The position numbers were made by a program, and so were the translations under genes. Under the pieces are notes generated by a model. It made no database searches, was not told the DNA's origin, and worked only from the letters and a program-made list of their open reading frames with translations. A stretch of DNA of 64,000 bases from Diabrotica undecimpunctata (Eukaryota > Arthropoda > Insecta > Coleoptera > Chrysomelidae), in the NCBI RefSeq assembly GCF_040954645.1, contig NC_092806.1, positions 77,625,141 to 77,689,140 on the forward strand, read 5' to 3'. Below, piece by piece: positions 43,851 through 55,171 of the stretch. Positions within the stretch are counted from its first letter, which is position 1. Every line of letters starts with the position of its first letter.

Positions 43851-43879
43851 AAGATAAAAAACAGCAAAAAACAAACACA

Positions 43880-44258
43880 AAAATATATAGAGCAGCAATT
43901 AGACCAGTGATAGCATACGTAGCAAAAGTAATATGTCGTACGAAAATAGATATAAAGAAAATAAAAATATAAATAAAAAGTAAAATATAAAGAAAAAGTA
44001 AGAATTATTAAAAGCAAAATGATAAGAATAAACAGCCCAATAAAGCCCGAACAAGAAGAATATAGAAGACTAATAAAGCATGAAATAAGAAATAGAAATA
44101 TAACCGAAGAGGAAGACATAGTAAAATTTATTAATCCACACAGACTGAGATGGTTTGGACACATACAAAGAAGAGAAAAAGACGCACTAATAAGGAAGAT
44201 ATCAAACCTGAAACCAGTAATAAACAGACCAAAAGAAAGACATGTTCGCATGTTTTAA
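43880..44258 (+). pseudogene. LINE ORF2 C-terminal fragment
   Basis: 'TYRAAIRPVIAYVAKVICRT', 'YRRLIKHEIRNRNITEEEDI', 'NPHRLRWFGHIQRREKDAL' and 'VINRPKERH' form a standard RTE-type LINE tail, with stops in the first half. Confidence 0.65.
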
Positions 44259-45504
44259 ATAACATTTTTGACGATTGACCATTTTTCATATAAATCCCAC
44301 TAAAATATTAAATAATACCAGATAATTTAATTTTTAACTATTCTATCAACAAAAATCTAATATATGATTGCATGTATAAATTTAGTGGTAATACGATATT
44401 CACAGATAGCGCCGCTAAGTACCTCTTTGTCGATAAAAATGTTTACATAATAAATATGTGTCATTTTTCAATGATATGGTGTGGATTATGTTCTTGCAAA
44501 TGCGTAACTTTAATACATTCCGATTGACACAGCGGTGCAGTAAAATATTATACATAAAGATGTTGTTAAAGATATCTTTGCTTATTTGGTCTACTAGGTA
44601 TTTGATAAAATTATTACTGTCTGCACAACTTGGCACCTCAGCCAATGGATATAATTATAGAAAACTGTAATTTATATTAGGGTTTGAAAATATTACAGAG
44701 TCGTCATGTAGAAATCTACGATTAAGTTAAAAAAATTACCACAGTAGTATGCCGCAGTAGAGCCATCTCTAGGATCAGAAACAAATTAATCGAGGGTGAA
44801 GATCAACCTTAATGTAGACTATGTAAACTATGTAGACAACCGATTTTGTGTTTATTTTTTATATTTCAAATAAATTTGAAACGAAATAACAGCTTACATT
44901 ATGTGATTTCATTCATTTTACATCTTTACTAGTGCCTAAAATCTGTGAAGATACGTAAGAGTACGTATTTTTAGTTAATTCTGATATAAAAATCTCAACT
45001 GACTAATTAATAGCAATGTATTCTAGTAAATTGCATTAGAAGAACATGTAACTCCAACATGGGTTCATAAAATAGAATATGGAACCATGTAACTCCAGCG
45101 ATCGTTTAAAGCAAGTTTAAAGCAACAAAAATCCCTTTATTTTTAAATCGTACTAAAAAAATTTATTACATACATCAATTTACCTTATCTTACTTCCTTC
45201 TTAATACAAAAGATGTAAAATTGGAACTTAAAAACCTCTATTTCACGCCTCCAAAACAACAAATCAAATCAACGGCAATAATCACTTAACTGACTTAACA
45301 GAAAATGCGCGGAGTTGTGTGTTTTACAAACATAATTTTTTGACAAAGCAGATACATGCTTTTCTAGTATACATTTTAATTAGAAATCTACATTTAAATG
45401 ACGTATTATTTGTCGGATGGCTAGAATAGGCGATTTGCTAATAGATGGCAGTAAAATCTTATTTTAAGTAAAAATTGAAGTTAACCGGTTTTCTTGTGTC
45501 GACG
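44259..45504. other. Non-coding spacer
   Basis: Contains the inverted partner (44795-44850) of 40085-40140. No recognised gene; the minus frame at 44415-44645 has no known motif. Confidence 0.45.
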
Positions 45505-45943
45505 ATTGTACAAAAAGAAACCGTAGATTCTACACTTTAATACGACTTAAGCCAAATTGCTTTAATAAAATGTTGATATCAAGAAAGATACAGGGTGTTA
45601 AAGTGGAAATTTAAAATTTTATTTTTCGCTATAACTTTTATGTTTGTGAACATTTATGTATAAAAATTTACAACTGGGTACTATTGAATATCAGGAATTA
45701 TAATTTGATGCATACTTTGATGTAGCTGATAGAGGGCGCCACATATGCCCAGTATCATGGGGTATCCAGTTGTAAATTTTTATCCATAAATATTCACAAA
45801 CATGAAACTTACAGCGAAAAATAAAATTTTAAATTTCCATTTTAACACTCTGTATCTTTCTTATTAACAACATTTTATTAAAGCAATTTGGCTTAAATCG
45901 TATTATTTTAAAGTGTAGAATCTGCGGTTTCTTTTTGTACAAT
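45505..45943. mobile_element. Foldback element, ~440 bp
   Basis: Arms 45505-45677 and 45766-45943 are inverted copies with scattered differences, around an ~88-bp loop. Each arm contains an ACAGGGTGTT / AACACTCTGT motif seen in many insect short repeats. A (TA)n tract follows directly after CCACCCTGTA. Confidence 0.75.
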
Positions 45944-45958
45944 TACTTAAGGACCACC

Positions 45959-45959
<1 letters not shown>

Positions 45960-46000
<41 letters not shown>
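45960..46000. repeat. (TA)n microsatellite
   Basis: About 20 TA units. Confidence 0.95.
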
Positions 46001-46003
<3 letters not shown>

Positions 46004-46150
46004 AAATATATTCAATAGTTGAATAGCAGAGGTTTGATCGGTCAATAATTGGCAAATGAAAGTCGTCAACTACTTCATTGATTTACTTGAATACGTTTCG
46101 CTTTTATTTTTAAAAGCGTCTTCAGTTCACTACAAATAATAGAAAAGATC
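46001..46150 (-). mobile_element. Penelope-like terminal segment with hammerhead-like core
   Basis: Beside (TA)n. Minus strand 46125-46096 reads CTGAAGA, stem CGCTTTT/AAAAGC(G) with an AT loop, then GAAA and CG. A good match to the hammerhead core; helix III not verified. Confidence 0.5.
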
Positions 46151-46215
46151 TTAGAATATAAGTAAAACAACGAACAGGGTTCATACTTACAAAAACAATT
46201 TGTAGGTTTTTTTAA

Positions 46216-46216
<1 letters not shown>

Positions 46217-46283
<67 letters not shown>
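46217..46283. repeat. (TA)n microsatellite
   Basis: About 33 TA units. Confidence 0.95.
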
Positions 46284-46286
<3 letters not shown>

Positions 46287-46313
46287 ACGTGATTATTTCG
46301 ACCAAAAAACAAT

Positions 46314-46928
46314 TTATAAATATGTTGGAAATATCGGGTATGTGGTCTATATTAAATAAAAAATCTTTGTTTTTTCTAAAGCTCAATATTACGCCATTTA
46401 TTTGATGGCTTCATCGGGAGTAACTGTAAAAAACAAACATTTCAAAACACTGACGTACACTTAGATTTACAATACTTACAGAAATTAAAAGATTATACAC
46501 ATAAATAAAATTGAATACTAAAATAACATTATTGTTGATAAAACTGTACATTTAATAAAATGCATGTTAAAATTTAAAATTTTTCCATCTTATTTAAAAA
46601 ATTTCATCTTTCATTTCATCAAAATTTCCATCTTATTTATTGTTAACGAACGTGCTCAAAGATATTTTAAATTTTAAATTTTAACATGCATTTTATTAAA
46701 TGTACAGTTTTATCAACAATAATGTTATTTTAGTATTCAATTTTATTTATGTGTATAATCTTTTAATTTCTGTAAGTATTGTAAATCTAAGTGTACGTCA
46801 GTGTTTTGAAATGTTTGTTTTTTACAGTTACTCCCGATGAAGCCATCAAATAAATGGCGAAATATTGAGCTTTAGAAAAAACAAAGATTTTTTATTTAAT
46901 ATAGACCACATACCCGATATTTCCAACA

Positions 46929-46936
<8 letters not shown>
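46314..46936. repeat. Large palindrome of Penelope-type ends flanked by (TA)n
   Basis: Arms 46314-46579 and 46666-46936 are inverted copies differing at only a few places, around an ~86-bp AT loop. Both outer ends run into (TA)n. Each arm has a GCCAT/ATGGC stem. The right copy keeps GAAA after the stem (46859-46862); the left has changed it. The right arm reads CCGATGA where the hammerhead has CUGANGA. Confidence 0.85.

Positions 46937-46962
<26 letters not shown>
46931..46962. repeat. (TA)n microsatellite
   Basis: About 14 TA units. Confidence 0.9.
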
Positions 46963-46964
<2 letters not shown>

Positions 46965-47405
46965 CAGTGTAGGTAAAAGTTTATGGTCGGTATGGTAAAA
47001 TTTAACAGGATATCTAACGCAGATATAAAATCAGATTTTCAGCGAACAGACAAAGATAACAATCATATTTCCCCTCGGTCTCCCCTCCATATTTCTTATT
47101 GCTGCCCATTGCCCAGTAGTAAGACGATTAGTTCCGATTAGTTTCGATTATTTCCGATTAGCTCCGATCTGAGATATACATATCTCTGGTTCCTATCCTA
47201 AGAAACTAGAGGTGGGTCGTTGACATTTTTATCGGAACCGTTTTTCGTAAACTGTAACTAGTTGATTGTTTATCAGTAGTTTCAAATAAGCGGGTACACA
47301 AAAAACATATTGGCTATTATATTGAAAGAAACTAACGAAGGATATATTTATTATAACTTAAAAAATAAATTAAACAATACAAATAGTACTTACATTTACA
47401 TGACA

Positions 47406-47687
47406 TCATCATCATTTTGGCTTTACAACCCTGTGTGGGTCCTAGCCTCCCCAAGAATATTTCTCCAGTCGTCCCTATCCATCGCCTTCCTCCGCCAAGC
47501 ACGTATTTCCATATTTCTCATGTCTTCATCGATGTTATCTAGGAATCTTGTTCTGGGTCTTCCTCTTCTTCTTTGACCAATAGGTCTATCAAGGAGCGTT
47601 TTTCTAGCTGGGTCGGTTTGCTCCATCCGCATAACATGGCCTACCCACCTTAGACGTCCTATCTTTATGTGTTTTACGATATCTGGT
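47406..47687 (-). mobile_element. 5'-truncated LINE insertion with 14-bp target duplication
   Basis: ACATTTACATGACA is repeated directly at 47392-47405 and 47688-47701. The insert reads on the minus strand 'IVKHIKIGRLRWVGHVMRM', 'GQRRRGRPRTRFLDNIDEDM', 'WRRKAMDRDDWRNILGEART', stop, then a (GAT)n-like 3' tail. The intact frame and perfect duplication suggest a recent event. Confidence 0.85.
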
Positions 47688-47879
47688 ACATTTACATGAC
47701 ACATTATTAAATCGCGAATCGTCTAAATTGACATTTAAAAACATACGTTTTTCCACTTTTCTTGTTGTTTCTTCTTTTGTTTAAATTAAACCAGATTTTG
47801 AACATGTGTTCACAATGAACATATTTTGTTACAATACTACAATATTTTATGAATATAGTGGTTAAGTTAGGATATACAT

Positions 47880-48125
47880 GGCGATGGTTTTTCCACCACT
47901 GTAATGGACAGTTCCAATCACCGTTCGAAATTTTTTGTGGCTAATATCATCAGACAAATACATGTCGACTTCTTTTATATCTCTAGATACAGGTGTATGT
48001 TTAGATGAGTCATGTCTAATAAATTCATCAAAAATACACCATGGACTTAAGTCATCTTTATCAGCTTCTTTTTCTTGTACTGGTTGATTGTCACTAGTAC
48101 AATCTTCTTTTTCTTTTTTTATAGA
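47880..48125 (-). pseudogene. hAT transposase C-terminal fragment
   Basis: Minus frame with 'WCIFDEFIRHDSSKHTPVSR' and 'DIKEVDMYLSDDISHKKF', like the region before the hAT dimerisation domain ('LWDDFDE...EVRQYLEEP'). It is opposite in direction to the N-terminal part at 48373-49380. Confidence 0.5.
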
Positions 48126-48372
48126 AGTAACCAGCTTCTTAACTCTTTCTTTTATTTTTTATAACTAGGTATTCTGATTAATGAATGAGTTTCGATTTAC
48201 GATTGATCTGCATTTTCGATTTCAAATCTTTATTGATAGTTTGTCAAAGGATTTATTTATTGTAAATATTCAATTATGAATTATTTTTTTTAGTCAAAAT
48301 GATTGACCTAGTTAGTATAAGAATAATAATTTTATTTTCAAAAAATGTGCATTTGTAGAAGATGCAGGTTTT

Positions 48373-49380
48373 ATGGTCCACTTTCTGAATATTGCAATGA
48401 TTGAAACTTCTCCTGACGCATTTCTGTCCGTTTCGACTACTTCTACTACAAGTACTGACATACTGCCACCGCCACCCAAGCGTCAAAAGGTGATGGATAC
48501 TTCCATTAATAAAAATATTAGTTTAGAACAAAAGAAACAAATAGATATGGATTTAATAAACCTATGCAAAGACTCGTTTCATCCGTTTTCCATAGTTGAA
48601 GAACGAGCTTTTAAAAAGTTTGCAGGGTGGATTCCTGGATATAAACCACCAACAAGAAAAACTTGTTCATTACGTCAGGCTCATTACTTCAGGAATGTTA
48701 TACCAAAACTAAGCAAATTATTAGATCACAAGTTGTTAAAGAAGTAGAAAATATCTGTATTACTAGTGACCTTTGGACATATGGAGTAACTGAGAGTTAC
48801 ATCGCATTAACAGGACAATATTTAATCGAAAATTTAGAATTTAAAACGATTTTATTAGGCTGCTGCCGTTTTTCTGGAAACCATAATTCAGAAAAGATCG
48901 CTTTTGAAATTAGTGAAATTATTTCACTAATTTCAAAGTTTCTAAAAAAACACATTTCAAAAAAAGTACCTTATCTTTAGAAAGGTTTTTAAAGTATCAA
49001 TTACAACATAACAAAGTTCCCAAACGGCCAATCCAAGACGTGGAAACTAGGTAGAACTTCACCTATTACATGTTAAAAAGAATGACCGAGATAGAAGAGG
49101 CAATCCGTTCCACTTTTGTATTAGTTAATACAGACTTAGACTTGGACCAAATCTAAATAATGAAGACTGGATTATTTGTTCTCAATTTTCCCAAATTTTA
49201 CGGCCTTTTAAAGAAATAACAAGTACGATGAGTGGCCAAAAATACTTGAAGGGTAGTTCGGTGATTGTTATGGTACGCTGCCGTCAAGAATCTTGCAATA
49301 AAATTTTAGCAAACGGTAACCTTACATCCATAGTATCCGACGTAGTACAATTACTAATATCGGGTTGTATTGTTTAGTTT
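48373..49380 (+). pseudogene. hAT transposase fragment (ZBED4-like)
   Basis: 'CKDSFHPFSIVEERAFKKFA', 'ICITSDLWTYGVTESYIALT', 'LLGCCRFSGNHNSEKIAFEI' and 'QDVETR.NFTYYMLKRMTEI' follow the order of hAT DDE proteins. A frameshift lies near 48690, with stops at 48979 and 49052 (Trp of 'TRWNST' lost). The C-terminus is missing after about 49375. Confidence 0.75.
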
Positions 49381-49596
49381 ATTTTTCAAGTTAAAATAAA
49401 TATATTCTTCATTAGTTTCTTTCACTTCAATAAATATACACATAAACGATAATAGCCATTATGTTTGTTTATGTAGGTACTCTCTTACTTGAAACTACTG
49501 TCAAACAATCATAGTTATTGTTTACGAAAATCGGTTTAGTTGCGTTAAGAGCGTAGGCGCAAAATTTCATGCCAATGCTTTTTAAATGTATTCATT

Positions 49597-49879
49597 TTTT
49601 TCGAATCCTGAGAAAACTAACAAATATTTTTGAAAAATTTAAACGCAGAATGAAAGGTGACATTATTGCCGAGGGCCGAAATAAACAAAAAGTTTTTTTG
49701 AATGAGATACTTAAAATTCAAAATCACACTAAATTTTCTCTTTTTTCGCCCCTGTAACTTATTAAAATAAACATTATAGAAGTTTTCACAGACTTTCGGC
49801 CCTCGGTAATAATGTATTCTTTCATTCTGCGTTTAAATTTTTCAAAAATATTTATTAGTTTTCTCCAGATCCGAAAAAA
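49597..49879. repeat. Small foldback repeat
   Basis: Arms 49600-49682 and 49794-49879 are inverted copies (landmarks AAAATTTAAACGCAGAATGA and GAGGGCCGAAA) around a ~110-bp spacer. Confidence 0.75.
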
Positions 49880-50456
49880 AAAAATAATGCCCACCTCTAC
49901 TCGTTCGTTACCTGTGTTCGTACTTTGATTCGGTGCTTTGACTACGCGACATGAGACGTTGCCAAATAATTTCGTATGAAGGTTTATTTATTGTGGAGTT
50001 ATATGCATTTTATTATTTTCATTGGAAATAAGGCACAATGTGACTTTAAAATAAGCTTATTTTGATGTTTAGATTTTTAATTCGGAAATCGTACTTAAAA
50101 TACAAAACATTAATAAATTTTATTTACATAAAACGATTTTCGAAGTGGAAATCAAAATGTTAAATTAAACTTATTGTAAAGAAAAATTGTGGCAAATTTA
50201 AAATAAAAAACAGTAAGCTGCCATTTAAATCAATTCGCCCAAATTTGATTATCTTAGAACGTTGTTAAAATGCTAAAAAGACAACAGGTCAAATAAAACC
50301 AATAAGTTTGGCAACGTTGAACTTCTCTTTTCTTAGTTCCACTAATGCTATTTCGGCGATATAATGGGCTGACCTAATATACCTCTTTCTTTTTAAATAG
50401 GTGTTTCTCACTCCATCTCACATAAGGTACATACCGACCATAAACTTTTACCTACA

Positions 50457-50459
<3 letters not shown>

Positions 50460-50516
<57 letters not shown>
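50460..50516. repeat. (TA)n microsatellite
   Basis: About 27 TA units. Confidence 0.95.
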
Positions 50517-50518
<2 letters not shown>

Positions 50519-50529
50519 TATATTAAGAG

Positions 50530-50695
50530 AGGAGCAAAGTTATCAACATTTATACTTAAATTACCCAAAAAATAAGGTTTTTTTGCAATTCTCTCGGCCA
50601 ATTTTTTATGTATTTTAATTTAGAAACTCTCAAAATTAAAGAACTTTTTATGAACTATAACTTTTATTTGAACTATTTTTCAGCTGATTTGGCTT
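50530..50695 (+). repeat. Dispersed repeat, copy 2
   Basis: Shares 'TTATGTATTTTAATTT' and 'AACTTTTATTTGAACTATTT' landmarks with 10316-10515 and inverted 53215-53398. Confidence 0.55.
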
Positions 50696-51026
50696 TTTTT
50701 AAACATTCTTAAAAAGGGAAAAAAAAATGGAGCAGTAGGCGGTACTGTATACTAGCACAAAGCTTCATTCTATCTTCTGTATTTTTAAAATTTAAATAAT
50801 ATTTTTAAAATTGAATAAAGTAATTTTATTATTTATTTATTTTTTATATTTTAAACAAATATCATTTAATAGTAAATTTAATTATTATATGCTGCGAAAA
50901 TTAATTATTATAGTTTGGAAAAAGCTGACAAAAGTAGATAACAAAAACCTTCTCGTGCACCAATACTTAACGAAGACTACGTTGCTCAAGTTAGGAGCAT
51001 TATTGGGGGTGCGTAAGGATATAGAT

Positions 51027-52462
51027 CAGAGGTTCCCAAACTTTTTTCTCTCGTAGACCCCTTGTCATGTTTTTTAAGTTTAGATAGACCCCCCTGCTAT
51101 TCACTTTAAAAGATTTAAATTTCTAACAGTAGTGACACATTTTTACATATTTATTAATTGAGTTTAACTAAAAATATAGTAACTTTTACATAAAAAAATC
51201 TAAGCAAAAAATAAATCAATTTAATGGGAGGTATGAACTTGATGGTTTAATGATAAATTATCAACATTTGGCATTAATTTAGTTAGGTTTAGTCTAGTTT
51301 GTTACTTTTTTTGTTATGAGTTGAAACCCCTTTTTACTAGGTATGAAGAAGAAGAAGCAATTAAAAACTTAAATAGCAGATAGGTTTTTTTGAAGCTCGA
51401 ATTGTTGATACCCGTTTCTAAACTGTACTTTTAAGTTCTTCGTTAGTGCTTATTCCAATCAATTTTTCTTGTAATGTAATATGCGTTTCTTCAATATGAC
51501 CAAATAAATTAATTACCAGCGTCAAAACATCGTCTTCCTGACAGATTACCTAGAACCAATTTAAGAACTGGGAAAATTCGTACCGTCCAATGTTTTGCTT
51601 TATTAGTTTAATTTTGGCAAGAAATAAGCAATATCTGTTTATCTCTTTAATAAATTTTCTTTCAAATTTTTATTTTTCAGTTTCATATAGTGTAAAAAGT
51701 CTTGTCAGGCATCATCCTTTAGACAGCACATTAGTGTAAAAGAACTAATTGGTGGAAGTTATCGCCATTTTCTTCACACAACTGCGCAAATAACCGCGTA
51801 TTTAACACATTGTTTCGGATTCGGTTTACTGCATCAATGTAATGTGCCAATAATAATGCTTCATTACCAGGTAATGTCCAGCTGTATAGAGAAATTGGTC
51901 GTTTGAAAATACTTTCACAAGCTTTCAACATCATAACTTTTTTCATCAATACATCTTTAAACTGTGTTGTTACTTAAAGAAATTGTTTTAATGATATCAG
52001 ATGCAGGTTTGTGTAGAACAGGTTTTAAAACTACTTCATGGCTGGCAAAATTAACTGTTCTCCGATAGTATGCGGTTTACCGGATTTTGCTATAAGCAAC
52101 AAGATATTGTAAGACGCTCGCAAACCATCATCGTTTTTTTGTGACGTCGAAGACAAGATTTTGTCCAGTTTGGGTCTCTTCTGAAGATTTTCTGTAGGTT
52201 TTTAAAAATATTTCAAATCTATATGTTTTTTCAGGCTGATATATTCTCAGATGATTTCCCAGGTTAGATGGCTTCATAGCGTCATTGCTAAAAACTTCGT
52301 TGCATAAAAGGCACGAAGCATTTACTTGTACAATGATTGATGATTAAAATTTCTTGCCATTGACCACCATTTTCATTTTATAGACCCCCAAATTTTTTTC
52401 GCCCACCTAGACGTCCACTTTGCAGGTTTTCATCGACCCCTAGTCTACTTTGGGAATCACTG
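51027..52462 (-). mobile_element. hAT element with 8-bp target duplication
   Basis: CAGAGGTTCCCAAACTTTTT (51027) and the inverted CAGTGATTCCCAAAGT end at 52462 are hAT-type tips. ATATAGAT is duplicated directly at 51019-51026 and 52463-52470. At 1436 bp it is shorter than an autonomous hAT. Confidence 0.88.
51340..52360 (-). pseudogene. hAT transposase remnant (ZBED5/SCAND3-like)
   Basis: On the minus strand, 'ASCLLCNEVFSNDAMKPSNL' resembles a BED zinc finger. Later pieces ('IDAVNRIRNNVLNTRLFAQL', 'CEENGDNFHQLVLLH', 51731-51949) match the ZBED5-type catalytic core. Frameshifts and stops throughout. Not functional. Confidence 0.65.
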
Positions 52463-53214
52463 ATATAGATGATAAAAAAACTACAAAAATTTTTAATAAC
52501 AAAACTAAATATGGATTAATAAAAAAAACTTTAACATAATAGTCAAAATAAAATAAAATATTTACGCACTCACTTTAACAGGTCGATGACATTCAAAGAA
52601 AACATCTGATACTGCGAAAAGAGAAGCATTTTAGATGACCCTTTCTAGTCGCCAAAGGAGCCATCGTTTTTCGAGGAAAGAAAGCGATAAAAATAATAAT
52701 TTATATACAGAGTTAACTGAAAATACAGTCTCGTCAAAAGTTTTAAATTCAAGAGAAATTAGCATTCCACAATGTAAACTAAATAATGTGTTTAAAAATA
52801 ATAATTGTATTTATATGAAATTATTTTAAAGCGAGAAATATAAAAATTTAAACAGATGATTCAATGTTGTTACTCATCGGATGACAATTATGACTTTTAA
52901 ATTTTAACGTTACGAATCGAATCTTTTAGTGGCAGATATTCTCTTAATTTTTTACTTCTCATTTAATATCTATATTTTATTAGTTATTTTTCATACAGTT
53001 TTAAATTTAAACGTGCTTAGAGTAAATATATAATGACTAGAAACGAATTGATCGAGAGTAGTGAATCGATGTAAAGAACCGCTATTTTGTGACGCTACCT
53101 GTGACGACACTATCTTATGGCGATTGTTCCGTGATGCTCGTCTCAGCATTTTACTGTAGAGAAAAAGTAATACAGCGCCAGTATAGAAGCTTTCCTTCAA
53201 AAATATATTTTTTG
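52463..53214. other. Non-coding spacer
   Basis: No recognisable gene. The + frame 52635-52829 has no known domain. Confidence 0.45.
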
Positions 53215-53398
53215 CGTATAAGACGTTAGAGAAAAATGCTTCAAATAAAAGTTATAGACCATAAAAATTTCCTTAATTTTGAGAGTTTTCAAATTAAAAT
53301 ACATAAACAATTGACCTAGAGAATTACAAAAAACCCTTATTTTTGCAGTAATTTATAAATGTTAATAATTGGTTTTTGCATGACATGTAATATAGCTA
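53215..53398 (-). repeat. Dispersed repeat, copy 3
   Basis: Inverted relative to 10316-10515. Shares 'GTAGCTATATTAC' and 'TTAACATTTATAAATTACT'. Confidence 0.6.
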
Positions 53399-53541
53399 CT
53401 CGAAATTGTGGCCGTTAATAAGTTATTTGTGTGCCAAATTTTAAACAGATCGACCAAATAGTTTGTAAGTTAAATAATTTGTTTATCCCGGAGAGCAATT
53501 GTAAGTTTCCTCCTATCTATCCGTAGTTATCTATAACTTTA
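53357..53541 (+). repeat. Local duplication block 1, copy a
   Basis: ~185 bp nearly identical to 54466-54651 (e.g. 'ATGACATGTAATATAGCTAC', 'GACCAAATAGTTTGTAAGTT'). It ends at a (TA)n tract in both copies. Confidence 0.85.
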
Positions 53542-53950
<409 letters not shown>

Positions 53951-53957
53951 TATGGAG

Positions 53958-54465
53958 GATATGGAGAAGAGCTGGTGAACGTTATCAGCAATGTTGTTTT
54001 ACTCTGAGATTTTAATTTGGTGGAGGTGGTATAATTGTGTGGGGAGGCATTTCTCTAAAGGCTCACACAGAACTTGTTACAATTCAAAAAGGCAATTTGA
54101 ATGCTCAACGGTATATTAAACAATGTTTGGAAGATTATTAAGTGTCATTTGCCCCATTTATTGGAGACAATTTTTCTCTGATGCAAGATAATGCTCATCA
54201 GCACATCGCAAGAATAACTTGGGATTACTTGGATGAAGTTGGGATTCGTTTATCACCATGGCCCCCAAGTAGTGCAGACTTAAATCCAATAAAGCATGCA
54301 TGGGATATTCTGGGACGACGTATTAGACGTAACCATGGTGAGTTTGAAACCATGAATGATTTGGAACAAGCAGTTCGTAACGAATGGGCAAATCCCTCAA
54401 GCAGACTTTGCTGCCTTAATCCGAAGTATGCCTGATCGAATGAGAGCCGTAATTACGGCACTTAT
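53958..54465 (+). pseudogene. Tc1 transposase C-terminal half, copied piece
   Basis: 508 bp, about 99% identical to 56720-57227. It begins mid-gene with no TIR and sits exactly at the junction of the two local duplication copies. It includes the 54142-54435 frame with 'LMQDNAHQHIARI' and 'SSADLNPIKHAWDIL' (catalytic Glu changed to Lys). Confidence 0.85.
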
Positions 54466-54651
54466 GTTAATAATTGGTTTTTGCATGACATGTAATATAG
54501 CTACTCGAAATTGTGGCCGTTAATAAGTTATTTGTGTGCCAAATTTTAAACAGATCGACCAAATAGTTTGTAAGTTAAATAATTTGTTTATCTCGGAGAG
54601 CAATTGTAAGTTTCCTCCTATCTATCCGGAGTTATCTATAACTTTAGGGAC
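54466..54651 (+). repeat. Local duplication block 1, copy b
   Basis: Partner of 53357-53541, directly after the copied Tc1 piece. Confidence 0.85.
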
Positions 54652-54655
54652 CTTT

Positions 54656-54711
54656 GATATATTATATATATTATATATATATATATATATTTATATATAG
54701 ATATATGTATA

Positions 54712-54778
<67 letters not shown>

Positions 54779-54800
54779 GTATATATACATATGTATATAT
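54656..54800. repeat. (TA)n microsatellite
   Basis: ~145 bp of TA with TATGTA/TACATA interruptions. Confidence 0.95.
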
Positions 54801-55087
54801 TATATCAATGGTATTCCGGGTTTGACTCCGCGTTAAATGTTGTTGGTTTTGATAAAAACCATTTTGACGACGTTTCGGCAAGATCTCACTTGCAATTTTC
54901 AAGTCTCTCTGGATGGTCTGCTTCTTGTCGATGTTCGAGTGGAAGTGACGGGAACATCGACAAGAAGCAGACCATCCAGAGAGACTTGAAAATGGCAAGT
55001 GAGATCTTGCCGAAACGTCGTCAAAATGGTTTTTATCAAAACCAACAACATTTAACGCGGAGTCAAACCCGGAAAACCATTGATATA
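54801..55087. repeat. Near-perfect 287-bp palindrome
   Basis: Arms 54801-54936 and 54952-55087 (136 bp each) pair with only a few mismatches around a 15-nt spacer. (TA)n lies on the left, and (TA)n follows ~35 bp to the right. Each arm has a GGCAAG/CTTGCC stem beside GAAACGTC, the Penelope-type terminal layout with a decayed hammerhead core. Both long frames crossing it (minus 54636-55091, plus 54791-55177) are the same arm read twice and are not genes. Confidence 0.92.
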
Positions 55088-55120
55088 ACATACAGCTCCC
55101 GCGGAAATATCAAAACTAAC

Positions 55121-55122
<2 letters not shown>

Positions 55123-55169
<47 letters not shown>
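55123..55169. repeat. (TA)n microsatellite
   Basis: About 23 TA units. Confidence 0.95.

Positions 55170-55171
<2 letters not shown>

Larger units (their letters stand above)
47209..49905. mobile_element. hAT-like remnant with subterminal inverted repeats
   Basis: TAGAGGTGGG at 47209 is inverted at about 49895-49904 (CCCACCTCTA), similar to hAT tips (CAGAGGTGGG). 47228-47378 and 49380-49537 are inverted copies of ~150 bp. hAT transposase pieces lie on both strands inside. No 8-bp target duplication could be matched. Confidence 0.55.
46965..50459. mobile_element. TIR element flanked by TA, 3495 bp, with nested elements
   Basis: CAGTGTAGGTAAAAGTTTAT... (46965) and its inverse ending at 50459 match over 30 bp, with TA at both sides (46963-46964 and 50460-50461). 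This is a Tc1/mariner-superfamily signature. No transposase of that type was seen inside. Instead the interior holds an hAT-like remnant, a LINE insertion and a small foldback, so the shell is probably a non-autonomous element swollen by insertions. Confidence 0.8.

Noticed and set aside
44415..44645. 76-codon minus frame with Cys residues
   Set aside because: No motif recognised; probably chance.
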